DNA of 64,000 nucleotides from Membranipora membranacea (GCA_914767715.1 OU612075.1:15872001-15936000); one strand, 5' to 3'. Positions 1 through 11,489 are shown, counted from the first letter of the stretch. Notes: generated from the letters alone by a model not told the origin. Made by a program: numbers and translations.

Positions 1-1011
1 AGCCCCGCTACTTCCAGGTGGGGTGCCATTCAGCATGGACTCTTTAAAGTTCACTCTAGGCATGATCAAAAACGGAGGGATATAACCTCCTTGGGCGCTA
101 ATGCATCCTACCAGTGTCACGAGTGTGCCTCTTTCAGCGGAAGTGGATACTCCAACCTGCTTCGCATTCTTCAGAGCGATGACCTTTGGCGGCTTGTGTA
201 CAGTGGTGAGCGCCGTCTCATCAATGTTCCAAATGTCACTAGCCTCAAACTTGTGTTTGATAAGCACAGCCTCTAGATTGGCAAAGAAGGCAGCGACGTT
301 AGTTCTATTGAAGCTCGTCGCTCGACTCAGACTGGTTGCTTCTGGAGTACGTACTGATAAGTTGGGGTGTCTCTTCATGAAGTGGTAGATCCAGTCTTCT
401 CCTGCAATCAATCACAATGGATGGTTAGCTCGACTTCAAGTAACCCTTAAATATTATAGAATTCTATTAAGCGATAGGTCTACTAGTATTATAACGATCA
501 TATTAGCTATATAATGAATACTAGTATTATAATGATCATATCAGATATAGGCTTATATGCTGTAATAACGAGTATTTAAGCAGTGGGTATGAGCAGACTG
601 AAAGCAAATACCTGCAGTGCTGTTGGTGTCCCATGTCGGGGGATACTTCCTGCCGATTGTCTTCGCATATTCATAGGATAATTCCCGTACCATCTTCTTA
701 GTTAGCCCTGCATGGTGCTTGGCTGCCTCGATAAGGTATTCTTTCAGTAGCGATTCTTGCTCACCAGTGAACACTTGCCTATTGTTCCAATTTGGTTGGT
801 ATGAAATATTAGTCGCAGCTTCACCGTTACCAACAGTCTTTGCCGCGTTCCGGTACTTTGTCACGGCTCTCGCTAGCGTCGACTTGGGAATTGCAAAGGT
901 ATCAGCCGCCGCTCTCAAGGATAGTGTTCCATCTACGACTTCCTTAATAGCCGTTGCAAATACAGTATCATCAGTATGACTCTTGGTTGAGGGAATTCTG
1001 TTTCTAACCAT
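1..1011 (-). CDS. pogo/Tigger-like (Tc1/mariner superfamily) transposase, 5' part, runs off the window
   Basis: Partial gene with two exons: 1011-612 and 401-1 (continues past base 1). The joint CTGCAG|GTATTT ... TTGCAG|GAGAAG keeps the frame. An earlier TTG extends the frame to 1038, but the ATG at 1011 (MVRNRIPS) is the natural start. Residues about 12-55 form a psq-type helix-turn-helix: [20 protein letters not shown], then the PKSTLARAV helix. The second half is a CENP-B-like HTH ([15 protein letters not shown]). The second exon contains [10 protein letters not shown], the first catalytic Asp of the DDE domain in the pogo/jerky group (DDE_1). The other catalytic residues lie outside the window. 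No stop interrupts the visible part. It acts as a cut-and-paste transposase or is a relic of one; a domesticated jerky/Tigger-like host gene is possible, but the element end at 1489 argues for a transposon. Confidence 0.85.
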
Positions 1012-1489
1012 CGTGCTATGTCTACAAAATACATTCAAAATACATTATAATCAATTTGGAGGAAATCGGGGCACAGTGGGACATGTCCCATTGTGCCCCG
1101 TAGGGTTTTGTCCCATTGTGCCCCGTAGGTTAACAATTCAAACAAACTCTTTTTTTTCATTAAAAGGAATGTAAATCAATATAATGCTGTACTCAATCAA
1201 TCAAACACACATCATCACTGTCCACAATACTTAGAGCCTATCTGTAGATGGTACCCAGTCAACACAATTATGTATATTGTATGTGACAAAATATTTACTT
1301 TTTGAACTAAAAATTTTATTTTACTCACCAAATTTTATCCTGTGTCAGCATGAGGTTGAATATAATATGGCTGCCTCAATATGTCATTTCCTGTTAGAAA
1401 ACTGAAAATCAAACCCAGCAGGAGCATACAACTCTCAGAAATGAACCCGTCCCACTGTGCCCCATGTCCCAAGGTACCCCCGCCTCCCC
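1..1489 (-). mobile_element. pogo-group DNA transposon, one end in window
   Basis: The end at 1489 is followed by TA (1490-1491), the target duplication expected for Tc1/mariner/pogo elements. The boundary is supported by a paralogous unoccupied site: the sequence from 1490 rightward matches the sequence from 30,385 rightward (TACTATAATTAAAATAAAC...), while the DNA to the left is unrelated. Near the end, the motif GGGGCACAGTGGGAC recurs at about 1069-1083 and, reversed, at about 1450-1464, with palindromic neighbours (GGGACATGTCCC). These are subterminal repeats that could bind transposase. The left end lies outside the window, so the length is unknown. Confidence 0.7.
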
Positions 1490-1860
1490 TACTATAATTA
1501 AAATAAACTTCACATGAGGCTAAACCGGCTAACATAAGCTCCCTTCAGTATATCAGGATTATCTGGCTTAGGATAAAGCAAAGACTGTGGAGCTGAGATC
1601 TCTTCAGGAGCTGCTAATTCCTTCGCCATTACAACCTCTAACAACGCCTCTAGATACCCTGAAAGAGCAGAAAGCATAACTTGTATATTTTGTTTGACCA
1701 TCCGTTTCTATCTGCATGTTTTGCATGAGCGATACTGTGATGGTAGATATAGAAAACGTTAAAGGAAAACTCTAAAAAATAATAGATTAACAAACTTTGA
1801 AGCTCTCAATTATTTATTATTATGTGAGTAACATAAAAATTAAGAAAACCTGATAATATC
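1490..1860 (-). pseudogene. Terminal-exon copy (unknown gene), paralogue of 30,385-30,660
   Basis: A minus-strand frame runs from an acceptor (TCTTTCAG|GG at 1658) to a TGA at 1510-1512: 49 residues ending KGAYVSRFSLM, with a Pro-rich stretch SLLYPKPDNPDIL. The exon and its upstream intron (to about 1860) are clearly related to 30,385-30,660. That copy has a TAG inside the frame; this one is open. The upstream exon would have to end one base into a codon. The neighbouring three-exon unit ends in phase 0, so it does not splice directly to this exon. I do not recognise the family. It may be the last exon of a broken gene or part of an older repeat. Confidence 0.4.
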
Positions 1861-2202
1861 CGTTATTATAGGTACCTATTTATTGGCAAGTCTCCCATAC
1901 ATGCATGGATTTCAACTGTTTTTGATTTACAAATTTATAAACAATTCTGGAACATAGTCATACCTTAAGAGCATGATAATGGAACCTTCCTAATTGCTGC
2001 CTCCCCTCTTTAGTGTTTAGGATATCTTACTGCAAGGCTCATACTCTCCTCCCCGTGAACGGCCGCCAGCATAACCCTTCAATGAGCAGAAAAGATATGC
2101 GCAATTTAGCCACATAAAAATGCTCTTCACAATTTGCTTTATTTACTCATTTTCATGGTTCGCAGTAGGTCACATGACTTGTCACAACGTAACCTTAGTT
2201 TA
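1861..2202. other. Non-coding stretch, nothing recognised
   Basis: AT-rich DNA between the terminal-exon copy and the tandem duplication. No open frame of note, no repeat structure and no RNA gene seen. Confidence 0.5.
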
Positions 2203-5034
2203 GATTTGAGATGGACAACGCCCAATCGCCAGATGTGTAAATATCGCGTGAAATGGTTGTTACTCACCAGATTGAAGACTCCTGTTCCTCTTCCTCGTCT
2301 GTCGTTTTAAGCTTACTTCTCAGCTGTACGGTTGGTATAGTTATCAACTCCCCATCCATAGTCACAAACACACAAAGGGTGTCTTCCAGCTTGTTGATGC
2401 CGTCAATGGTGATGTTGCGCGAATCTGGTGAAGGAGGTGTGTACTGTAATAAAAAATTAGCTGTGTCAATGTGCAACCTATTTTATTGTACTTGTTTTTA
2501 AGATGTTGTTCTTTTAGATATGGTGCTGCAAATTGCACGTTGCCTGAGTCGGACGTATTAATCAAAAACAACTGATTGTTTATCATGACAATTTGTAAGT
2601 TAATGCCTCGCCAAAATGTTGCTTGGCGCTTCTCAATCCATATCATAAAAGAAGTCTAAACTCAAAATTTGACGTTATGCCATGATGTAAAGTCATAGCG
2701 CGACACTGAGTTTCAAAAACATGTCAAAACCTATTGTCACTATTGTCCATATAAAAAGACATGGCAAGTTCTTGTAGCAAAAAATGCAGTTGATACATAG
2801 AGACTACCGTTATATCATGCAGCCATAGCAACAATAATGTTCAGTGTTTGATTCGACTTGACAAAAAACTGCATTCAAATTCACATACTGATAGCTAAAC
2901 CGTCAGTGTTGACAATGCTTTGCCCTCACTAACCTGGTTCTGACCAGTATTGATGAAAAAAAATGGCGTGCCAGTTGGCAATTTTTAATTATCTCACATC
3001 TAAATTAGTCAATATTTTGACAAAAATGCACTTGTACCTGACGAAACGAGTCGTAAAAATATGTGAAACCGTACCGAGACTGAAATATTTTTTTCTGTTA
3101 GGGATATCCTCCAAAGCCTTGGTGAGGGCACTGCTTTGGCAAAAAACTGCTCTGTGTGACATATGTGCACCTATATTAATAACACAATTGCTTACCCTAT
3201 TTTAGCATGCAAGGCAATTTATTATTTTTTAGCAGAATACGTGTACCAGCAAGCCTTTTGTTACAACTTTTACAGTAAGTGATAGAAATACAAACAATCA
3301 ATCGATTGTAGTTTTTTTAAGTTACTTACAGTTAAGATTTTCCCCATAGCTGAATATTTTCTGTCGATGTGTTTAGTTTCGTAAGCGCTGTAGGTTATCA
3401 TCGGAAATAATCCATTGCCTGTTTCTGGTACCTCATCTCCGGTCGGTGGTACCGTCGATTGATCAGGATAAGATCAGGAGATCATTATTTTACTGTGGAG
3501 CCTCATGTGTTGACCTTCAGCGTTGTAGTTGGATAATAAATAAATTTTAGAGGTGTCCAGTTGTTTATTTACCTTGGTTAACTCCATTTTGATGTACCCA
3601 TTGGCGTGTACTACAACGCCAAATTGCCTTGTCGCCGGTCCTTCCGGTGTGTCAATTACTTTCTCTCTGCTAAGAAAAATAACTTTAACTTTAGCGACTG
3701 ATCTTCTTGCAGTATTCATGGTGAATTGAGTGTTTGTCGATATCTGATCTGATCTGATCTGATTTGATTCAGAGACCAATTTGATAGCGTTGTTTATAGG
3801 TTTTTTTGGCAGCCATCAAGGCCTTTGATTGGTCAACACTGTTAGTTTTATTTTATGACTGCTTATTCACTGCGTTTTAATATTATGTAATATTATATCA
3901 CATATCAACCTGAAAGCTCTCTTTTGGAGTAAAAATAAGTCCTATAGTATATAATTTGGTGATAGATTATAGTAAATATGGATTAAATATGGTTAACATA
4001 CAATAGTATATAAGCATTGTTCAATGAATTTTGAGTGACTTGCACAGTATGAGCAGAATAAGATTTTGATATTTGCGCAGTCCTTAAATCAGGAAAAATC
4101 AATAATTAACATTTGAACATATTAAGACATTTTATTTGAAAAGTCCACTTCAAGAAAAAGTGGCTGGGAAGCTTTGGTCAAACGTTGGTGTGCCTAGCTG
4201 AGGCAGGACTCTAAATAAATAAGAAGGAAAATATATATAATATGTTAATCATTGCAATGATTGCGCATTTAATTCGTTGTGATTAAAGTTCTCTTTATTC
4301 GATTTGGGAGCGGACAACTCATTCAAAGCACGATTCGTCTGCTGGTATCCCGCTGATGGTTTTGATATTTCTTATGCAAAAAAATACAGACAAAAGACCT
4401 ATTAAACTAACTAAGTGCCCGCTTGTTTACCTATACTGTCTTTGACAAATTACCAAAATAAAATATCAAACAATTTGAATAGGAAAATGGGCATTAACTT
4501 ATTCTTAATCAAATTTGATATAAGTGTTGCCCTTGCTTCTATCATAGACCAAAATAGGCTAATTGAAACATACCTGTGAAGCATTCAGTTTTTTCCCGTC
4601 TTTTGCTTTCAACCCAGCATCTCTCGCTAACCTACATCAGCTTCTATTGATTCTGTCACTCAAATCCTTATTTTCATCCGCCTGAAATACCAATTCAGTG
4701 CATACTCGGTCTCTGTCAAAGGCGTAGCTGTCTAGTGGTCCGAGCTTTTTTGGCATGTTGTACATGTGTGCTGTGAGCCGTCATCCGTTGCCTTTCGTAG
4801 CTTGATATAGACAATGTTTCACTAAACAAAGCCTGCTTGTTAGGCTGCATCAGATCTGTTTCCTGCTGCTGACTTGAATTCTTGATAATCTGTTTATTTA
4901 TATGAAGAGGAATGTTGGTAACTGTTAGTTGCTGTTGCGGTGTTGTCTCATTGCGTTCAATGCTAACATGGATTGGCTGCAGAACTTGTGGGGTTCTGGT
5001 ACATTCAATGTTGACTTAGTTTAGACTGATGAAA
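2203..5034. repeat. Tandem segmental duplication, copy A
   Basis: Copy A matches copy B (about 5181-8308) almost base for base along its length, including introns and non-coding DNA. The offset is about 3017 bases in the left part and 3278 in the right part; the change is caused by a SINE inserted in B. Differences include a deletion of about 40 bases in A near 2283-2290, an altered splice-donor region near 2511-2520, and an 8-base indel near 4290. The close similarity of non-coding sequence implies a fairly recent event. Confidence 0.9.
2254..3719 (-). pseudogene. Unrecognised three-exon coding unit, copy A (damaged)
   Basis: Exon 1 starts at ATG 3719 (MNTARRSVAKVKVIFLSREK) and meets TGA at 3474-3476. 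The same frame stays open beyond it to a donor at about 3319 (MGKILT|GTAAGT). Exon 2 runs from about 2654 (TSFMIWIEKRQATFWRGINL) to about 2516. Exon 3 runs from about 2454 (YTPPSPDSRNITIDGINKLE) to about 2254. Compared with copy B, A has lost the exon-2 donor (AAAAGAACAAC in place of AAAA|GTACAT) and carries a deletion that shifts frame after KLKTTDEE. The protein looks soluble, with beta-strand-like segments and no membrane span. I do not recognise it. Sequence conservation between copies cannot separate selection from recent duplication. Confidence 0.45.
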
Positions 5035-5241
5035 GTATTGGCTGTTGTGATCATAGCTCTCATGGAAGCGATAAATATTTGGTTTAATTAATTTTATCTC
5101 GAGCTATTTTTACAAACTTTATGAATTTCCATGTGCAACATCATTTGTGTAGCTAAAATAATGCATTGAAGATTAGAGTTGATTTGAGTGGACAACGCCC
5201 AATTGCCAGATGTGTAAATATCGCATGAAATGGTTGTTACT

Positions 5242-6997
5242 CACCAGATTGAAGACTCCTGCAGTGTTTTTCCCTCGGACAGTCAGAGGTAGCTTAGCCA
5301 GGATATCTTCCTCGTCTGTCGTTTTAAGCTTACTTCTCAGCTGTACGGTTGGTATAGTTATCAACTCCCCATCCATAGTCACAAACACACAAAGGGTGTC
5401 TTCCAGCTTGTTGATGCCGTCAATGGTGATGTTGCGCGAATCCGGTGAAGGAGGTGTGTACTGTAATAAAAAATAAGCTGTGTCAATGTGCAACCTATTT
5501 TATTGTACTTGTTTTTAAGATGTACTTTTAGATATGGTGCTGCAAATTGCACGTTGCCTGAGTCGGACGTATTAATCAAAAACAACTGATTGTTTATCAT
5601 GACAATTTGTAAGTTAATGCCTCGCCAAAATGTTGCTTGGCGCTTCTCAATCCATATCATAAAAGAAGTCTAAACTCAAAATTTGACGTTATGCCATGAT
5701 GTAAAGTCATAGCGCGACACTGAGTTTCAAAAACATGTCAAAACCTATTGTCACTATTGTCCATATAAAAAGACATGGCAAGTTCTTGTAGCAAAAAATG
5801 CAGTTAATACATAGAGACTACCGTTATATCATGCAGCCATAGCAACAATAATGTTCAGTGTTTGATTCGACTTGACAAAAAACTGCATTCAAATTCACAT
5901 ACTGATAGCTAAACCTGATTAAAAAATGGTTGATTAAATTCCGGTGGCATATCACTCGCCCATCCCGAGGCATGGGCGGCGAAATATTAATGCCTTAATG
6001 GCAAGGCCGCAATATCTGCGCCAATTTGCTCTCAGTTTGCAGGCAGGTCGGAGCACACCTGGGGGCCAACCAATCCCCAGTAGAAGATGGACTGCAGTGG
6101 GATTCGAACCCACGACCTTCAACACTTGCGTGTTGAAATCCGGCGCTCTAACCAACTGAGCCACCTCCTACTCCTCAACCATCAGTGTTGACAATGCTTT
6201 GCCCTCACTAACCTGGTTCTGACCAGTATTGATGAAAAAAATGGCGTGCCAGTTAGCAATTTTTAATTATCTCACATCTAAATTAGTCAAAATTTTGACA
6301 AAAATGCACTTGTACCTGACGAAACGAGACGTAAAAATATGTGAAACCGTACCGAGACTGAAATTTTTTTTTCTGTTAGGGATATCCTCCAAAGCCTTGG
6401 TGAGGGCACTGCTTTGGGAAAAATCTGCTCTGTGTGGCATATGTGCACCTATATTAATAACACAATTGCTTACCCTATTTTAGCATGCAAGGCAATTTAT
6501 TATTTTTTAGCAGAATACGTGTACCAGCAAGCCTTTTATTACAACTTTTACAGTAAGTGATAGAAATACAAACAATCAATCGATTGTAGTTTTTTTAAGT
6601 TACTTACAGTTAAGATTTTCCCCATAGCTGAATATTTTCTGTCGATGTGTTTAGTTTCGTAAGCGCTGTAGGTTATCATCGGAAATAATCCATTGCCTGT
6701 TTCTGGTACCTCATCTCCGGTCGGTGGTACCGTCGATTGATCAGGATAAGATCAGGAGATCATTATTTTACTGTGGAGCCTCATGTGTTGACCTTCAGCG
6801 TTGTAGTTGGATAATAAATAAATTTTAGAGGTGTCCAGTTGTTTATTTACCTTGGTTAACTCCATTTTGATGTACCCATTGGCGTGTACTAAAACGCCAA
6901 ATTGCCCTGTCGCCGGTCCTTTCGGTGTGTCAATTACTTTCTCTCTGCTAAGAAAAATATCTTTAACTTTAGCGACTGATCTTCTTGCAGTATTCAT
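5242..6997 (-). CDS. Unrecognised three-exon coding unit, copy B (better preserved)
   Basis: Exon 1: ATG 6997 (MNTARRSVAKVKDIFLSREK) to TGA 6752-6754. The frame reopens after the stop through PPTGDEVPETGNGLF to a donor near 6597 (GKILT|GTAAGT). Exon 2: about 5668 (TSFMIWIEKRQATFW) to a clean donor CTAAAA|GTACAT near 5526. Exon 3: about 5471 (YTPPSPDSRNITIDG) to TTCAATCTG|GTGAGT near 5247, including DILAKLPLTVRGKNTAGVF, which copy A has lost. All three exons join in phase 0. Exon 2 to exon 1 is separated by an intron that now holds the SINE. The in-frame TGA, shared with copy A, predates the duplication, so either exon 1 ends there or the locus was already a pseudogene. Function unknown. Confidence 0.45.
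5916..6180 (-). mobile_element. tRNA-derived SINE in copy B
   Basis: The insertion is defined by comparison with copy A, which reads straight from CTAAACC to GTCAGTG. On the minus strand the head of the insert has a Pol III A box (GTGGCTCAGTTGGTTAGAGC, about 6145-6165) and B box (GGGTTCGAATCCC, 6099-6111), with a T-arm GTGGG/CCCAC. The flanks of the tRNA-like part do not pair as an acceptor stem, so this is a SINE head and not a tRNA gene. An unrelated body of about 170 bases follows, ending in an AT-rich tail near 5916-5940. A short AACC repeat flanks it. Confidence 0.75.
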
Positions 6998-8308
6998 GGT
7001 GAATTGAGTGTTTGTCGATATCTGATCTGATCTGATCTGATTTGATTCAGAGACCAATTTGATAGCGTTATTTATAGGTTTTTTTGGCAGCCATCAAGGC
7101 CTTTGATTTGTCAACACTGTTAGTTTTATTTTATGACTGCTTATTCACTGCGTTTTAATATTATGTAATATTATATCACATATCAACCTGAAAGCTCTCT
7201 TTTGGAGTAAAAATAAGTCCTATAGTATATAATTTGGTGATAGATTATAGTAAATATGGATAAAATATGGTTAACATACAATAGTATATAAGCATTGTTC
7301 AATGAATTTTGAGTGACTTGCACAGTATGAGCAGACTAAGAATTTGATATTTGCGCAGTCCTTAAATCAGGAAAAATCAATAATTAACATTTGAACATAT
7401 TAAGACATTTTATTTGAAAAGTCCACTTCAAGAAAAAGTGGCTGGGAAGCTTTGGTCAAACGTTGGTGTGCCTAGCTGAGGCAGGACTCTAAATAAATGG
7501 AAGAAAAATATATATAATATGTTAATCATTGCAATGATTGCGCATTTAATTCGTTGTGATTAAAGTTGTAAGCACTCTTTATTCGATTTGGGAGCGGACA
7601 ACTCATTCAAAGCACGATTCGTCTGCTGGTATCCCGCTGATGGTTTTGATATTTCTTATGCAAAAAAATACAGACAAAAGACCTATTAAACTAACTAAGT
7701 GCCCGCTTGTTTACCTATACTGTCTTTGACAAATTACCAAAATAAAATATCAAACAATTTGAATAGGAAAATGGGCATTAACTTATTCTTAATCAAATTT
7801 GATATAAGTGTTGCCCTTGCTTCTATCATAGACCAAAATAGGCTAATTGAAACATACCTGTGAAGCATTCAGTTTTTTCCCGTCTTTTGCTTTCAACCCA
7901 GCATCTCTCGCTAACCTACATCAGCTTCTATTGATTCTGTCACTCAAATCCTTATTTTCATCCGCCTGAAATTCCAATTCAGTGCATACTCGGTCTCTGT
8001 CAAAGGCGTAGCTGTCTAGTGGTCCGAGCTTTTTTGGCATGTTGTACATGTGTGCTGTGAGCCGTCATCCGTTGCCTTTCGTAGCTTGATATAGACAATG
8101 TTTCACTAAACAAAGCCTGCTTGTTAGGCTGCATCAGATCTGTTTCCTGCTGCTGTCTTGAATTCCCTATAATCTGTTTATTTATATGAAGAGGAATGTT
8201 GGTAACTGTTAGTTGCTGTTGCGGTGTTGTCTCATTGCGTTCAATACTAACATGGATTGGCTGCAGAACTTGTGGGGTTCTGGTACATTCAATGTTGACT
8301 TATTTTAG

Positions 8309-8910
8309 CTTGAACTCCTTGCCTGCTAGGGACTTACCGATACTTCTATATCTGATGGAATAAGTGACATTGTCCACTATTAGTTAACATCTCAAATTAT
8401 TGGTTAGTGATAAAATTGGTTATGGTGAATTTCTATTGGATGATATTTATGACTATAGACAGTATCCATCAATGACTACCGTCAGTTTTTGCCATCTTTA
8501 TTCTCATTTACTGCTTATTAAGGTTAGTTCATGGCGCTGATTTCCATGGCATTCCGTCTCAGGTCAATGCTTTTGACCCAACCTGAAAACCAATAAACTT
8601 TTGTTATATAATCTTTCATATTCCTGACAATGAGCCAAAAAGTCCACTCTACTATATTAAATGAGGAAAATGTTTAATGCTGTTCGCAACCGTGGGAAAA
8701 TTTGGCTGGGAAATAAAATGTTTTTGTCACGATATGATGGTTATGTTATAACCATGATAATAGCTGTCAATGATAAAACACAGCTGCAATCTCAGCCATT
8801 GTCATGAGTTGTTGTAGTGTCTTTATCACCATTGCGCATTTAGTCATGGAGCAACGATAAGGCAACGATACTTTTTTATGAACGCTGGAGAAAACAAGAA
8901 GCGTTTCAAA
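8309..8910. other. Non-coding stretch, nothing recognised
   Basis: AT-rich DNA with no convincing exon or repeat structure seen. Confidence 0.5.
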
Positions 8911-8916
8911 TCAGCT

Positions 8917-8922
8917 TTTATT
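8917..8922 (-). terminator. Possible poly(A) signal
   Basis: AATAAA on the minus strand about 210 bases after the stop codon of the BESS-like terminal exon at 9133. Confidence 0.4.
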
Positions 8923-9132
8923 CTAGTATAATTCACACATCACGACACTAAATGTAACAAACATACAAATAAAATGGTAGTCTATCATTATGTACAAATA
9001 AAAATGCCGATTATTTTGTATAATAATAAGGAATAATATAAGAAAATAAATAGAATACATATGGGACAGTTTAGCGTAGCATCATATCAGCATGTCCGAA
9101 TAAGATGTTGATGGCACATGGCTTATTTCTTC

Positions 9133-9300
9133 CTAGTACTGATAATTATTAGTAATGTTGTTGAGTGGGTAAGTGGGTGCTTTGGTGTTATAATGTTCCA
9201 CAAATGGTGTGAGTATCTTCGACTGCAGGAATGTTCTCTCGGCAAACGGTAGCTCCCTTAGTTTGTACCCAAGCATATCTGCGAAGCTTCGGGAGTCATC
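9133..9300 (-). CDS. Terminal exon with BESS-like motif
   Basis: Exon from a strong acceptor (CTTTTCTAGTAGTTTCAG|GATGAC) at 9300 to TAG at 9133-9135: 55 residues. It begins DDSRSFADMLGYKLRELPFA and continues ERTFLQSKILTPFVEHY. The spacing of acidic start, hydrophobic F..ML...L..L and Q.KIL fits the BESS protein-interaction motif found at the C-terminus of MADF-BESS DNA-binding proteins. An AATAAA follows on the same strand. The upstream exons are not certain; open frames at 9.6-10.3 kb lie on the same strand, and a Harbinger element interrupts the DNA beyond. It could be part of a host MADF-BESS gene or a second transposon-borne protein. Confidence 0.5.
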   Translation of the reverse strand, partial: DDSRSFADMLGYKLRELPFAERTFLQSKILTPFVEHYNTKAPTYPLNNITNNYQY

Positions 9301-9639
9301 CTGAAACTACTAGAAAAGTAAAAAAAAGGTCAAACATCGACTTGTGAAATGTCAATATAGTCAGTGACATATATGGTTTAAATTGAGGAAAGAAATGAAA
9401 GAGTTTGATTTCGGCAAACGCCAATACAACTGCAGGCTGCACTCCATTAACTCATGGTAAGCAAAAGAAATACACAAATTATATTCAAGCAGCCGGCATG
9501 ATGAGCTATTTTCATTACATAATATAATGTATTATTGTAAGTAAAGATCAAGGCTCAGTAATAATATTCTCACAAAATAAATAGCAACACAGCAACACAA
9601 GTACAGCAGACTATGCATACTATCATTTGTACTAATTTC

Positions 9640-10262
9640 ATTTACTTATCCTCTGAGAACAGGAGTTGTATTCAACTCCCGACTCCCGTTTTCGTCTCTC
9701 ACCAGAAATGAGTAATGCGTCACATAAAATTTTTGTGAGAGTTGAGTTTGAGTCATGACACGTTCTAAAGCCTATATTGCTACCTTTGTCAACCCCTGTA
9801 AGCTGCTTGAAAGTCCTATTCAAACTCTCCAGTCCATTATTAGTGTGTATATTTGGCTGGAGTCTGTCTTTGCGATGTTACTTAACTCACATCTACAACA
9901 CTTCAGAATGTATGGAGAAGTTAAATCAGATTTACCTGACTTCTTGTAACATAGCATACATAGGCGTATAATTAACATTTTGCAAAGATGGATATTTGAT
10001 GTTAAAATTTTTGACAGTGACAGTGGAGCCCAAAATAAAGAAACACAAAGAGTGTGGACTATAGGTATACACATATGGCCTGTCTGCATTGGAAGTAATA
10101 TTATGATACTTTGTCCATAAGAGTTGTGTATCCTGTATGTTATGTTCGTGAAAAATCTTGGGAATCCCAAGTAAGTTAGCCCAATCAAAAATGTCAACAA
10201 TGAGGTCATAGTGAGATTTTTTGGGAAATGACGAGAATTGAAACTGTACTTGATTATGACAA
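9640..10262 (-). CDS. Possible coding exons, unknown protein
   Basis: Two minus-strand open stretches. The first, from about 10,262 to a CAG|GTAAAT donor near 9950, reads about 105 codons including YDLIVDIFDWANLLGIPKIF and ends YTPMYAMLQEVR; it has no early ATG, as expected of an internal exon. The second, about 9850-9640, reads NNGLESLNRTFKQL and then GSNIGFRTCHDSNSTLTKIL to a TGA. The NNGLESLNRTFK string resembles the Asn-rich motif before the last acidic residue in MULE-type transposases, but this is weak. A different frame across 9820-10209 is also open and hydrophobic, so the choice of frame is uncertain. Confidence 0.3.
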
Positions 10263-10334
10263 ATATTTATGGTCGATCAAGATAGTGTCTTGCTAATCGC
10301 CCTATCAATCACAATGTGTCAAACATCGATCATC

Positions 10335-10337
10335 TAA
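10335..10337. repeat. Target-site duplication TAA, left
   Basis: TAA directly before the Harbinger terminus, matching TAA at 16,613-16,615. PIF/Harbinger elements make 3-bp TWA duplications. Confidence 0.8.
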
Positions 10338-11190
10338 AGGCTCAAGCAGACTGGGTCAAATTCGCGCCGCATGTCGTGCGAAACGACCGCCGCCCGAAGT
10401 CGCCCGCGGGCTGGGCAAAACATACTGGCGGCGAACTGTCGCCTGCGGCATCAGTCCTGTCATCCGGGGTCTTGTAGTCCAAGAACTATCCTGATGCAGG
10501 TTTAATAAATATATTATCATGGTCATCAAAAATAATCTGTGCTAGTATATAAATCTGTACCTTCTTCAGACAATAAATTACACAAACTTGAAAACTCTTG
10601 AAATATATCTCTCTGCTCTTTGACTATCTGACTATCACCATTTGCTCCATAATCATGGATGATGATTTGGAATTTGCAGCTGGGTTCTTCTTCATGGCAA
10701 TGGCAATGACTCTTCTTAACCAGCGGAAGAGAGATGCTAGAGGGAACCGAAGGTGGTGGGTCCATCCCATCAACCAAGAGAGATGGGGAAGGTGCATGGA
10801 CATTGCTAATGGAAAGATTTCGCACCGAATTTCCTGACAAACATACGCAGTGTATGAGAGTATCTAAAGAAAACTCTGATCAGATACTCACTCATGTGAG
10901 GTCTGTGATTGAGAAGGAAGACACGCAGCTAAGAACTATGTGTGACACTCTTCTATCTGGCGACTGGGGATTCCTTCAAAACGTTGGCACTTCTGTTCAG
11001 GATGGGAGAACCAACAGTTAGATCAATTGTGTATGAGACTAGCCAGGCTATATGGGATACAATGGCTACACAGTACCTAAAGACACCTCAGAGTGATGAT
11101 GACTGGCGGAAGGTGGCCACTGGATTCGAGAGGCAGTGGAATTTCCCAAACTGTGTTGGTGCCATAGACGAAAAACACTGCAATGCACAG

Positions 11191-11489
11191 GTCAGTTCTG
11201 CTATAATCTAGGCCTGCTCAAACATAAAATAAAAATATAATTTGGTTTTAGGAAAGAAAGTCAACTACTGTGATAATAAAAAACAAGACAGTAAACCCTG
11301 CAGTCTGATATGGTTTTCAGATTTACGTTAGGTAATGACAGTTTTCAAACTTGAAGCAGAGAGGAAGGAAATTCAAGTCAATCTTTGAAGAACAAAGAAT
11401 CTGATTTTGTATTAATAAGATATAATGCCAAGCTCACACCATCTGATATAAGTTGTATCATGATTTTTTTTTCTTTTATTATGTTTCAG
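11191..11489 (+). other. Intron 1 of the Harbinger transposase
   Basis: GTCAGT donor after CAATGCACAG and TATGTTTCAG acceptor before GCGCCTCC. It separates the codons for KHCNAQ and APPNSGS. Confidence 0.75.

Larger units (their letters stand above)
5181..8308. repeat. Tandem segmental duplication, copy B
   Basis: Second copy of the 2.2-5.0 kb segment, in direct orientation, separated from copy A by about 150 bases of unrelated AT-rich sequence (5035-5180). It carries a SINE insertion of about 265 bases (5916-6180) absent from A, which dates that insertion after the duplication or marks its loss from A. Confidence 0.9.

Noticed and set aside
2253-2501. Plus-strand open frames across the tandem duplication (also 5210-5476, 2963-3205, 6229-6483)
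   Set aside because: They lie opposite or between the minus-strand exons, lack splice logic, and look like shadows.
6085-6172. tRNA gene on the minus strand
   Set aside because: A and B boxes are good, but the expected acceptor-stem strands do not pair and the sequence continues into a SINE body; it is an insertion absent from the paralogous copy.
9820-10209. 129-codon hydrophobic minus-strand frame
   Set aside because: Overlaps another open frame whose composition and donor site look more exon-like; the hydrophobic reading seems a by-product of AT-rich codons.
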